Shown piece after piece: positions 1 through 12,200 of a stretch of 64,000 bases of DNA. The notes under the pieces are model-generated. The model saw only the letters and a list, made by a program, of their open reading frames with translations. It was not told where the DNA came from and made no database searches. The stretch comes from Watersipora subatra (taxonomy: Eukaryota > Bryozoa > Gymnolaemata > Cheilostomatida > Watersiporidae), in NCBI RefSeq assembly GCF_963576615.1, contig NC_088711.1, forward strand, positions 15,485,869 to 15,549,868, in the 5' to 3' direction. A program made the translations under genes and the position numbers. The first letter of the stretch is position 1. Each line of letters starts with the position of its first letter.

Positions 1-348
1 GGACGATACCTCTCAATACTCGTACAAATGTAAATATGAGACATGAAACTGTTTGTCTGATATGTACTTTGTCTGACCAAACAGAGAGAGCATGTAGAGG
101 CAATTTCTATTTGAGATAATACCATTGCGTATCTGAAAAGTATTTAGCTTCATAAAAGATTTAGCGATAGAACCTTAGGGAAAACTGGAGATAGGAGTGT
201 AACGACATATTTGAAATTGAAACGTCACTTGAAAATTACAAATTACGTGCAAAAATAGGTAACGGCAAAAAAGATTAGCTTTTTATAAAATTTCGAAAAA
301 ATAACAAGCACAAAAGGTAATATTAACTAATAATAAAAAGTGCACTTT

Positions 349-553
349 TAGTGTGTGCAATTGCAAAAAGGGTATACAGTATATGGTAGGAGCGGTGGGA
401 ATGTTATGAACAGTTTAGTCTTGTGGTTATGTGTGCTATTTAGTACACTTGTGATTGGAATGTCGCTGGTTCAAATCGAGAACGAAGGTAATTTTTTGTT
501 GCTATAACTTTATTGCTATAACTGGACAAACGAATGACAGACAAACACTGAGA
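349..553 (-). repeat. tRNA-derived repeat copy (family member)
   Basis: Contains a B-box-like CTGGTTCAAATCG on the plus strand, then the shared CTATAACTGGACA...CACTGAGA end (complement TCTCAGTG). The leading part GCAAxxxAAAGxGGGTATAC resembles 24330-24350. Boundaries are approximate. Confidence 0.45.
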
Positions 554-1041
554 TTTCTATGTATAGATTGAGTGCTGCTATTATCATGAATATAAATAAT
601 ATAACCTCGCTTTAATATTTTACTGATGTCTCTAACCTAAAATCTTTGTTTCTCTTTTGATTATTACTATTTTTAATCAATCTTACCTTCTGTTGATTTT
701 CTGTCTATAACTGGACATTCGTATGCTGCTTTGCCTGTATTTTCACACCCTATAACAGCTTTTTTTGCCATTTTGTATGACTGCTTTCTGCCGCTGCTTT
801 TGCTCCAGTGGCCACCCCTTACTTTGCTGTCGTTGTTACTATTATTATTACATCACTATCAATGTTATTGTTATCATTATTAGTGTTGATAGTTTGGTAA
901 GATTAGAATATGGCATCACTGTGGCAGTTTGAGAAAGTTGAGTTGTTCTATTTCTCTCTAGTTTCACTGTAAGTGATAGGAAAGCCGTATTAGCGAGAAG
1001 AATATTATACATATTTAGAAAAAATAGTCATAAAGATTTAC

Positions 1042-1190
1042 CTGTGCCCAACTCGGTGCTTCATCAGTGCTGTAGTCCAGATCTCTAAGGAGTCCATCAA
1101 CCTCTGTGTTCATCATGCTCTGAATGCTTTTCACCGGGACCTTTCCTGTCGGCTCCAAGCGGTAAGTAGGTTCAAATTCTATTACTGTCG
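1042..1190 (-). CDS. Tctex1-type gene, exon 2 (start of Tctex1 fold)
   Basis: 149 bp, acceptor cctag and donor GTAAAT, phase 1 in and phase 0 out. Encodes the YRLEPTGKVPVKSIQ segment and the helix that follows. Confidence 0.66.
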
Positions 1191-4100
1191 CTAGGAAAAA
1201 AAGTAAGTATCCAAAATAGCTGAACATAGTGTCAAGGATGTACATGTAGATATACATGTATATAGGTCATATCTAATTGGCTTCTAAAGCCAGGTACCAG
1301 TTTTTCCAGTTGCATTGCCAGTTGCTTATGGTTTATGGCTAGATATTAAATTGTTTATGATGGTTTCTTGTAATTCCTGTTCAGAAGATTAGTAGTTGTG
1401 GTAGTTCTGAACACGTTGCGCACATGTTATGCAGTAGGTATTGAGAATGATACAAACGCTCACCACAGAATGTACAATATAATATTTACAAACAGACTCA
1501 CTGCTCCCTCAATGCAAGATAGAAGAGGTCATCGTGATAAGAAAGAATAAAACTTGATCTGTCACATAGCAGCAGGGCTTATTGATAGTTTATTTTGCGG
1601 TGAATTGAAGCAAGCTAAATCACGAAAATTACAAAAAGTCAAAAGCTGAGCTGATTTGAGGTATTCACGTACAGGAGCAGTTATAAAAAATAAAATCAAT
1701 ATACCTGCCATACTTAATATACATGTATATATAAAAATCTCAAAGTTTGTCTGTGTGTAGTTCGGTTTGTCCAGCTATAGCTATTAAAATTTGGGAATGA
1801 AAAATCCGTATCGCAAAAGATTTGGTCTCGGAACCTCCTATTCATCAGGCAAGTACCTTACCATTTAGACTTGATGATTGATGAGACAAGATTGATGGAC
1901 TTATTGGGCAATATATGTTGCTATGTGAGTGAAAATATGCTACTACTCTCCATTATGACACAATGTAATTTTATGCTTGCTCTCACAACTCTTATTAGAA
2001 AGCTTACTCAAATTAGCTACAGGCAATTTGCCAGGCAACTACATTACCTCTCACTGTTTATAAGCTGATTATTAACATTCTGTTAGTATCTATCTATATA
2101 TATATTTCTCAAAGTATGTTAGTTTTCCGGCTATAGATCTTAAAATCTTTGAATAAATATTGCGTACCGAAGTAGATTCGATCTCAGACTCTGCCGTTTA
2201 CCAGTCTGACACCTTGCCCACTAGACTACAGAAATCGAATTGCTTCCTTGCCAATATAAGTCATTGTATGAGAGCAAATACCTAACTGCTTTGCATATGA
2301 CGCGGGGCATAGCATAACGTCACGAGAAGCTGTTCACTCACATTATTAAACGTACTGGCTGATAGCGCGCAGGCTAACAGCAAGCAACTCTCACTACTTC
2401 TCATTGTTTATAAGACAAAAAACTTTTCTCATGATATGTAGTTTGAAAGTTAGAATGGCAAATGTTGTTATATGTTAAATACAAATCAACTTTCTGTCCA
2501 AAGACTTTTCTATTACCCGGGCAACGCCGGGTAGCACAGCTAGTTTTATATAAAACTAACTTTTCATACCAAGCAGCACTAATATACCCTACTTTGAATA
2601 CTGAACTGAGAACACTGTCAACATTCAAAATCATCTAAATAAATACAGTCATGTGACTAAACACTTCTCAATAGCATCTGGAGTTATTTTCATATTATGG
2701 CACATCATACCATGTACCACATTGTAACATAGGATAACGTATTATACCATATTAGTTATCAAGTCATACACCATGTTGTCAATTGTATCATATAGCATAT
2801 AGTATACATGGTATCGTATACTGTATTATAAACTGTATTCTATGTTGTATTATCTACCCTATTGTAAACTGTATCGTTTACCGTATCACATCATCTAATG
2901 TATCGTCTAACATATTGCCTATCGTATTGTCTAACATATTGACTATCGTATCCTCTATCATATTGTCTGTCATATTGACCATTGTATCGACTATCATATC
3001 GACTGTCGTATCGACTATCGTATTAACTATCGTATCCTCTATCGTATTGTCTGTCATATTGACCATTGTATCAACTATCATATCGACTGTTGTATCGACT
3101 ATTGTATCGACTATCATATCCCGTATGGTATTAACTTAAGTCCTTTAGTCTTATCAAGAAACACTTAATACCTTTATAATGCTAGTTAGTTTAGAAGTTT
3201 CATGTTATCCATTTGCTGTTACACTACAGTAATGCTCTCTAGATATGCCAGCTTGCTACTCAATCTCCTAGCTTTTAGTCATTGTAGGAAACTGACTATT
3301 CTTTGACCTTCAACTGATTTATCTACAAGTGTTAACGCTGTGATAAAAGGTTTTTAAGCTTTAAGCCTTTAAGCATTCAAGTCTTCAGATCTAAGCTCTA
3401 TAATGGCCAACAATTTAGTTGTCTCTTAACAAAATTATATTTAGCACAGTTTTCATTCACCCAAATGTCTTTTTCGAGCCCTATTACCATTTTGGAGTTG
3501 TGACTACAGTTTTTTTAGCTGAAACCTGAGGGAAGTAGCAATGTTGTAGTATTTATTAATTAGAAATAGTTTCTATAGCGTTTACCATTACAGGAAATGA
3601 TGCTGCTTGTTTTAAATCTTAGTCAGAACATATATGAAGTTGTCTTCTCTTGAGCATTAAACTAGTGATCACCCAGCGAGGGAATCATAACAAAACCGTT
3701 TGAGAAAAAAATTCTTAGTAAACAAATAGCTCTGATTGAGTCGACACTTTGTACCAGTTTACAAATCATAGTTTCCAGCACAAGTTACAGGTTTCAAAAT
3801 GCTGCATAAACTATGCCCAGAATATTTGTATTTAACTTTCACACGTATGACAGACGTCATTTTCTTTTCCATGTACCAACATACTGCATGCTTCAGTTTA
3901 TAAACTTGCTGTTACTACAACCTTCAATTCATTAACCCGACTTTTCCACAATAGTATTAGATTACCAACTTTTGAAACACATCTGTTCAACTCACTCAAT
4001 AATTTTTTATTTCTGTCTTCATTTTTTCTTTTTTTTAACATTCAACAAAAAACATCCTTCTGTTGATGATTACAAATGCCAATCAAAAGTCATAAATACA

Positions 4101-5681
4101 TACATACGTACATGCACATGTGCGTACATACGTACGTACATATGTACATACGTACATATGTACATACATACGTACATACATACGTACATACATACGTGCA
4201 TACGTACGTACATACGTACGTACGTATGTATGTACGTATGTACGTACGTATGTACGTACGTACATACGTACATACGTACATACATACGTACATACATACG
4301 TACATACATACATACGTACATACATACGTACGTACATGCGTATGTACGTATGTACATATGCACATACATGCATGTACATAGTGAGCTACAGACAACAAAG
4401 AGTTCCTTATACTGCAGTTGTGTTCTCTTGTCTCAACAGCTGGTTAAGCACTTAGTTATTGTGTTTGATATTCTCGGGTAGTTATTTTGGGATTATCATC
4501 ATTGGTATCTTTCTAGTCAGTTTCACAAGACTGCCGCTGACTTTTATACATTCCTATGAAACTCAGGCAGCACCCATAGAACTCTCACACTCTTTTCAAA
4601 ACACGAACACATTTTTAGCTGACCCAGACTGCTATAATCTCACTAAACCACTGCATCAGGCAAAATATTTACTTTTCTTATGTAAGCACTAGTAGTAGAA
4701 GTAACCTCTACACAATATCAAAGTAATGAACAATTAATACGGTTCTTTTCATGTTTTGAAAATTGTTTTGAAAATTTGAATGGCGGATGAAATCGAAAAT
4801 TGAAATATTTTTGAAAGGCTTAGAAAAATACATTTGAAATTGGGTCGAACATGATTTTGTATTTAGACAAAGGATTTTAAGGAGGGGAGGCTGTTTTATA
4901 TTTATCATCTAGGCTTAAGCTCAGCAATAAATAATGATACAGAGCTATTGTCACAGAAGAACACAACTCTGAATTATTGCTTGACTCTTATACCTAGGAA
5001 AAGGTTTAGTGGATAAGAGAACGCGTCTGCAAAAACTATCTGCCGACTTGCCCAGAACCTGAGTAGTGGAATAATTGTGGGCTGTACAGTAATAGCTTCT
5101 GTTCCTAACAATAATTGTAAATGCCATTTTTAAGACAAAAAACCCTAATTAGCTTTCTGATTATATTCACATCGCATAGTTGTGTGATAAAATGTATGAA
5201 TAAGTACTTGAAAAAACAGAACTACTGAGAAAAACCGATCAGCGTCAATTCCTTACAAGAAAGCTCGTGTTGTTTCCTAACTAGTTTTTCAAAATTGCTT
5301 AAAAGTAGATGAGAATTTGTAAATTGAGTATCGAGGATGAGCTGTTTTTGAGGCCAAAAGGCAAGAAGAAGGTTTGATGGACGCTACTATCTTACGGATT
5401 GGGTGTCCCTGCCAAGACTGTGACCTTCGTCGCCGGGTCAAATCAACTGGCAGCATCAGCAGCTGACCACTAGAATCTCTCCTGTGATGCCCGTGACCAT
5501 CGGCATCCACGATTGACATATGCCTTCCATCTTGAAAAGCTACAGAACTTCTTTTGCCAGGAGTGCTTGGTGTGCCTCTCGTCAGCGAGCCTTTCGTACT
5601 GGAACCTTCACTCGTCTTCCTCGATCGATCATTCGTTTTTTTTGGTGGCTCGATTACCACAGAAACTTTTTTCTGAGACAT
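1042..5681 (-). CDS. Tctex1-domain (dynein light chain Tctex-type) protein, 5' part
   Basis: Two exons of a gene that continues off the left edge: 5396-5681 and 1042-1190. The first encodes a basic, Ser/Thr/Arg-rich, probably disordered tail of about 95 residues (MSQKKVSVV..., KRSSVAF, RRRRSQSW). The second encodes EPTYRLEPTGKVPVKSIQ and the following helix, which matches the start of the Tctex1 fold in the DYNLT4/DYNLT5 (TCTEX1D) group, where YxLxP..xFPV is typical. The family forms dimeric light chains of cytoplasmic or axonemal dynein, or ciliary adaptors. The junction is phase 1 (ATCC|gtaaga ... cctag|CGACAG) and the second exon ends in phase 0 at CAG|gtaaat. The C-terminal half of the fold is outside the window. 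Domain identity is by recognition and the exact subfamily is uncertain. I chose the ATG at 5681 because the open frame further upstream has no in-frame ATG. Confidence 0.68.
1738..2080 (+). repeat. Degenerate tRNA-like/Helitron-like repeat copy
   Basis: Starts TCTCAAAGTTTGTCTG and carries the family core (CCAGCTATAGCTATTAAAA, then an antisense tRNA-like segment and TTGGTCTCGGAACC). It lacks the terminal hairpin and CTAG end found in the neighbouring copy at 2107-2543. The right boundary is approximate. Confidence 0.5.
2107..2543 (+). mobile_element. Non-autonomous Helitron-like element with tRNA-like core
   Basis: Begins TCTCAAAGTATGTTAG and ends with hairpin ACCCGGGCAACGCCGGGT, then AGCACAGCTAG before a T. 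A 5' TC, a 3' CTAG and a hairpin about 11 bases from the end are Helitron features. The interior contains an antisense tRNA-like region (GATTCGATCTCAGACTC). No coding capacity. The family recurs at 17813, 46988 and 52063. Confidence 0.62.
2690..3134 (+). repeat. Degenerate tandem repeat (TATCGTATTGTC-like)
   Basis: Imperfect repeats of units such as ATTGACTATCGTATC and TATTGTCTGTCAT. The low-complexity reading frames open on both strands (2783-3139 and 2878-3117) are by-products of this array. Confidence 0.75.
4092..4380 (+). repeat. Tetranucleotide microsatellite (ACGT/ACAT)n
   Basis: About 290 bp of alternating TACG and TACA units, highly self-complementary. It is open in most frames on both strands, giving spurious Tyr/Thr/Val/His-rich frames. 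Confidence 0.9.
5396..5681 (-). CDS. Tctex1-type gene, exon 1 (disordered N-terminal tail)
   Basis: 286 bp, from ATG at 5681 to donor GTAAGA (phase 1). Encodes about 95 residues rich in Lys, Arg, Ser and Thr, with several RxxS-like basophilic kinase motifs. No membrane segment or signal peptide is visible. Confidence 0.62.
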
Positions 5682-5862
5682 GCCTGCTAGGTTAGAGCTG
5701 AAGCAATAAGCGTCTGTCAATTCACTCGCACACTATAGACTGGGGCAATTTGAAAGGTCCTCACCATGACTACAATCTCGTTCATTGTTAGATAACGGAA
5801 CATATGCTATTTTCCGTGTAAAGTTAACTGCGATAATTTGTTTGAGAATTAATGATTAGGGA

Positions 5863-5879
5863 TTTATTGATCATTTATT
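5863..5879 (-). terminator. Putative polyadenylation signals of astacin A
   Basis: Two AATAAA hexamers on the minus strand (5863-5868 and 5874-5879), about 305-320 bp downstream of the stop codon. No closer canonical hexamer was seen. Confidence 0.45.
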
Positions 5880-6181
5880 AGACTTGTATTTGTTATTCAC
5901 TCAAGTACATAAGATAAGAACAAGATTACAGAATGGCGAGAGAAGCACCAGAATCACATGCGTATCAGCAATAGCAAAAGGCTGTATATTTATCTTTGTA
6001 AAGTATACTGACTAAAAATTACAATTTCAACCATACATTGTCAATGCTAAAATGCGCCAAAATCAGATAGGAGTCTGTAAAAAACCAGTTGAGTAAAATA
6101 TGATAAACATATATATCTGCTTTAGGTAAACATTGCAACTATTTAGAGATTGAATATATTTGGGCTGTGTGCGATACCAGT

Positions 6182-6294
6182 TTAACAATATCCACAGAAA
6201 TTAGCACACTGCTCCTTCATGTAGGTGGAATAGATGCCTCCGCACTGATCCTCTCCAAAATCATAGCAATCATCTCTCTTGTCAACGCATTGAT
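6182..6294 (-). CDS. Astacin A exon 19: ShKT module 10 and stop
   Basis: 113 bp, phase 1 in. Encodes CVDKRDDCYDFGEDQC...MKEQCANFCGYC followed directly by TAA (6182-6184). The protein ends on the last ShKT Cys. Confidence 0.87.
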
Positions 6295-9200
6295 CTGGAA
6301 ATCATAGAATCAGCTTGAGACATTCTCATCTGCTATTGATAAACTCTCAAATTATTCTAATTTTCCTTTCAAATGCGTAGTAATACGAGTCTATAGATTT
6401 TAACACTAACAATTGTGGGGAAATTGGATTAAAATGTTTGAATAGAGAGTTGATTTGCATTTGTCAGAATTTCCTCTAGTTCAATTATTCACCAGAGTAA
6501 GAGCAAATAAATTGCAGAAAGAGAAATCTTTGCAAGTATGATACTATTAAAACAATTTGATCGTGACCGTGTCAGACAAAAAGCTTTTAAAGATATTACC
6601 GCATGTTTGCAAATTTTTAGGAAGCATTGTATTTTGTTTTGAGATTATGCTAAAGCTAAATTTGCCTTCCTCGGTCTGCTTTCAGTCTAGTTTTACAGCT
6701 GAATACGTCAAAAGTTAAATACATGTAAATCTATAAAATCTTCAACTGTTTTCAAACTTTCACATAAATTTAATTATGAAATGTTATTTCTTTTACTAAA
6801 TGTACAAAATAATATGAAACTGGTCTGCTGTATATTTTTAGCGTTTTAGAATGTTGCAATTGCCAAATAGCGTAGTTTATGGTGGTGTGATACATGAAGT
6901 AACTGGGGATAAACAGGTTTAATGGAGCCCCTCCTGTTCATTTGTATTCCAGTCAGTGGCATTTCATACAGAAAATATTCTATAAAAACCTTAAAGTAAT
7001 TGAATTTATGTACAAGAGAGTAATAGAATTAGTGCTGCACGATAACACAATATAATTCGATATGACGATATATTTCAGTGGACGATTTTTTATTTGGTCA
7101 GTTTTCAAGTCGATATAAATATCGAAGCCGATATTTTATCGAAATATCGGCAGATTTTATTTTGCACAAATGGAGTTGTCTATTATCTTTATTGTAACGA
7201 GGTGACAACTCCTGTTTTTCAGCCAATATTAACCAATATCTTCTCATATCGTTCACGTTGAAGTCTAACACTATATATCGAAAGAAGACAACTCCAATGT
7301 TCAATATTTTTCGATATTCAATGTATTTTGAGACCAAATAATCGAATGTACATGCAAAATATCGTGCAGCGCTAAATAGAATGGTTATTCTATAGGAAAG
7401 AATTTTTTGATAAAAATGGAAGTTGTCCATTTTTATGTTGTTGCAAATGCATTAGTGTGGGACAGTCACACCTTTTTAAAAAAAAGTGAACTGTTTTATT
7501 ATTATCAGTGAATTGAACGATTCAATATACACAGTACCTCTTTGCGTCCCACAGAAACCACAAAAGTTAGCACAGTTTAATTTTGCCCAGTCAGGGTTAG
7601 TGCTGCACATGCTGCGGGTGTAGTCAGGGCAATCGCTTAGAGCATCTTGACAAATTGAACTCTGGGTTGTTGTGGTCGTTGTAGTAGTGGGAGCGGCTGA
7701 AAACAAATGGCAGTAACATTGAAATTTGGCCGCAACAAGTAACGTATCAACTAAACACAGGCTAGATAATAACAACTAGCAGTTAGCCTGGGTCAGGGCT
7801 GGTTCTCAAGAACCAGATAGAGTTTGAAAGCAAATAATTTTTAAATAATGTATAAATAATAAGTAATAATAAGTAGGAATAATAGCAAATAATAACTTTA
7901 GCGCACAGAGCATGGAGCATTTAGGTGTGAAGTTTGGATGAAATTGGACCAAAAATGTGCAAACAAATAGCCTAACAGACACACACAATGACTAATATTG
8001 AAGAAAAATACTTACATTTCGGTTTACAAAATTTGCAGAACATTCTGCAGTTAATCTTGGCCCAGTCAGGATAGTTGGTGCACACGTCGTCCCCGTAGGC
8101 ATCACAGTCGCTCAAGTCGTCATTGCATTCGCCTATCAACATATCAGCATAATTTTACAAATGTTGTGAAAATGTAAGGCCTAGTCACGCTTCAGTATTT
8201 GGTTGCATGGTTTAAACTGACTTTGAAAAAGCATAAGATCCAAACAAGGTTTAGGAGATCATTAGAATACGAGCAAGAAGCTGGTTTCAGGTGCCAGGTA
8301 GGTCATAGGCTTAATTTGTTGCCTAATTTTGTGATCTACATGTACCTAAATTTGTAGCTTGTTTAAAGCAATGCTTCTTATTTAACATTTGTAAAATAAC
8401 TCGATGCTGGCTTGGCGTCAAAACTAGCATGGAAAGAGTTATGTTCTCGCTAAGAAAACACAACTCTTAATCGTTTCATTACCTTCGGTAGTTGTCTCAG
8501 GTTTAGGTGTAGTTGTAGTTGTAGTAGGCAGTGTAGTAGGCTTTGTAGTGGTGGCTTCTGTTGTGCGCATTGTTGTGACTGCAAGAAAAGATGACTCCGA
8601 CATATTACCAGGAACATTGGAATATAATTCGTAATTATCTATATCCAGGCGGCAATGATTTTTTGTGCTTCAGGTTTTATTTCTTTAGATTGTCTAGTGA
8701 TTAATTACCTCTTGGTTTTCCGCAGAGGCCACAGAAGCTCTCACAATTAGTTCTCGACCAATCAGGATAGTTCTCACAAACGTCAGACGAATACTCGGCA
8801 CAGTCGCTTAACTTATTGTAACAATTTGAGCTATGAGTTGTGGTAGTCGTAGTTGTGGTTGTGGCTAAAAATGCATAAAAACCATAATATAAATAAGATA
8901 AATAAATAAAATAAAATATAATGCTTGTAGAATGCACATAATAATAAATAAAATTGCTGCGGCTGATTTAGTAATTTATACTGCTCTACTGATTTAATCA
9001 TTCTATTTATAGGTTTTTACCAAAAAAATGTAACACAGCCTCATCTGAAGCAAACCTAGTGTTCAAATTGAAAAAAAAACATAGGTAAAAGCAATGATAT
9101 ACAGCCCCTCCCCCTCCCCCCTCCCCCATAGTTCCATGGGGCTGCCCCATTGGGGGGCTGTATATCATTATTAAAAGATAAAAAACATTAAAAGAAATTG

Positions 9201-12200
9201 TAAGTAATGACCGGAAAGTTTAGGTAAAGAACCAAAACATGCAGCTGCGCAGAGAAATTGTATGACAAGAACTAGTATCAAACTTTGATAAGTGAACCAT
9301 GATTATCTGTTTTTATCTGTCTGTATATTTGCTAACAAAATAAAGCACTACAACAATAAACTAAAATAACTAATATTGTAACAAAGTTTAGCAGAGTAGT
9401 AGCAAGAGTTGAAGCTATTTTAAGCACCTTTTGTGATAAAAAACAAATTGCCTACAGTACAAGTAACTACGCAACAACACAGGTCAATCGATAGGTTATT
9501 GTCAATAGGTCAATAGGTCATTGTAGTGATGATGTATTTTATAATGTAGGACAGCAGTACTGGACTTACTCTCTCCTTTACAGAACCCGCAGAACTTTCG
9601 ACAATTTGTTCTTGACCAATCAAGATATTCGGTGCAAACATTGCTATCATAATCATCACAGTCGCTCAGCTGGTCTTTACACTCTCCTTTAAAATAATTG
9701 GAATTAACTTTAAATTAGTTTAAATTCATTTTAAATTAATTGTTCATAGTGGCAATGTGTAAACCAAATGATATGATCCAAATTTGACTAGACTCATACG
9801 AAATGCAAAAAGGTTTAGTTTATATCTTATATTTATGCTCCCCACCAAATATATACACACAGAAACAGTTTTTAATAGCCGCTAGAAAAAATTCCAGTTT
9901 GCGAGAAGAAAACTTACTTCAAGCATAATATTGTGTCACAATTTTATTTTTAGTTTGCTATTGAGGAAAAAATTTAAATTGTTGCAAGAACTTCAATATA
10001 GTCTGTTGATATACCTATATTGATTATATTGATACCTATATTGATTATGTGCTTGAATTGAAATTTTGTGATGTGTATGTTTTGACACTAATAACAAACT
10101 AACTTCAAGTAAGTATCATGCGTCTGTACATATTGTTATCTGAGTGATCTACATTTTAATATAATGTACAGCAGACGCTAATTTAACGTATACCTCCTAT
10201 AACGTAAATTCCAGGTAACATAAAGAAATTATGTAAAGTTCTTCCTTCATACTACGTAGAAAGTTCTATATAACGTAAAGTGTCAACTCAGGCGAGCTCT
10301 CAAATTCGATGTGAATAGTAACCTACCTCGCCACACTTGTGAGAGAAAAAACGGCGTGCGTATAGCGTTATATCAATTATATATATAAAACTTTCGCGGC
10401 ATTCTAGTTTGTTGTGATAGTTCGTCAGATGTGTCGACAAGACAGAGAATAGGGTAGGTGTTATAGCGTCGCCTACCAATCTGCATGTCACGAGTTGGAT
10501 TATCATAGAAATTTATCTTTATCTTAATCTTGACTCTCCTAGCAGCAGATACACGACGAAAAGGTAAGTGCCGCTCTTTTTATAGTAAAACCTTATGTTT
10601 TTCTTTATTTTAAACGTATAAGATATTTCAAATTAGTTTTACTTTGCAGAATAAACTGCAGCTTAGTAAAAATTAGCATATCATTGTAAATGAATGTCAA
10701 AAATGTCTGCTCTCCAACTTATTGTAAAGTTACTCCAATCATGGTCTATAAAACCAGCAAACTTGATCAGAAAAAGAAAAAGATGTCGATGCAAACCAAT
10801 ATCACTGCAGTTACGGAACAGCTCACAAATTTAAAAGTAAAGTGTGGTTTTTCCTTCTTGTATACCCAATGGTAAGATCTGGAAAGATCTAGGAATGGAT
10901 TAGGCAATTTACATGTATTTTACTGTTCATATAACCTAAATTTCCTATAATGTAAAAGCTCCAGGAACAGATTATTGGCTTGTAGGCCTACTCTACTGTA
11001 CATGGTTTGAGCTACCTAGGTTGTTTGTCCTAGATATTGACCACAACGCTGTGTCATGCCTTGCTTTAAAGTGAAACCTGATTGGTTTGTTTTGTTAGTT
11101 GCGCTTTCATCATGTTTTTAGTTCAAGCTTAATGGCTGTCATAACTTCAGTTCAGTGTCTTATGTTAGTGTTTGTCGGGTTCAGAAATTTCTCCACCGAA
11201 GCGACAGAGACTGTTAACACATCTTTCTATTTATAGAAACAGCTGAATGAGATGAGATATTTGTTTTTTTAAGCAAAAATAGTCTAATAAAAACAACTTT
11301 TAGTTCTGCCTCTCACGCAACAAAAATCACGCAATTCCGTTGCCACTGACATGAAACTACAGTGTAGTAGAGCAAGGCCAGCCGCTGTAATCACCCTTTT
11401 TATTAATCACTTTAAAAGTTGATTATATAAAAACTATAAAAATAATTTATACTATCAGTTTAATATATCAATCAATTGATAGATCGATTTATCAATCTAC
11501 ACTATAGATCCTCACACAATAAAGGCCAATAAAATTACAATTATTTGCTATCATTAAAAAGAGTCAGAGAATTTGATAGCCAAGCTGCTTGGCTTATAAA
11601 TTAGTCTTAGTTCCAAAAATGGTACTAGTTAGGGAGGGCTCATGTGATCTTTTCATTAACTTACTTGAATTAAACCGCTATGTGTTTTTGCGGAGTTAAA
11701 TGGGTAATAATTTTGAGCTTTAGTTACTAGTTCATTATATGCTCCGACATGTATGATAAGACTCAAGCATGGTCACAGGATATTGCAAGGATTCATGTTA
11801 TGGTTTTTAGTGAAACCAGGAGTTGAGATGAACATGCGAAAGTATAGTTTAAAAGGACACAAGCGTACTAGCACACGTCTAGACATGCACACACAGAGAG
11901 CTTTGAATGAGCCATAATTTAGTGGGGTAAAAGATAATAACCTTCAGAAGTTGGCTGAAAAGGGGTTGTGGTGGCAGGTGTGGTTGTACGTTTGGTTGTA
12001 GTCTTGCGTGTGGTTTGTCTTGTAGTGGGTGGTGGGCGAACATCTTCAAACAAAAGATTAGGACTCTAAAGTGACATATCAAGACAGATTCATTAAATAA
12101 CTTTAAATTTTGCTTTTTTATAGACAAGGAGAAATATAAAACAATGTTACTGTAAGTGCCTTGTTGTAGAATGTAAAAACCTGCAAACGCTTTCAGACAG

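Noticed and set aside
3972..4481. Several overlapping Tyr/Thr/Val/His-rich frames on both strands.
   Set aside because: All are translations of the (ACGT/ACAT)n microsatellite.
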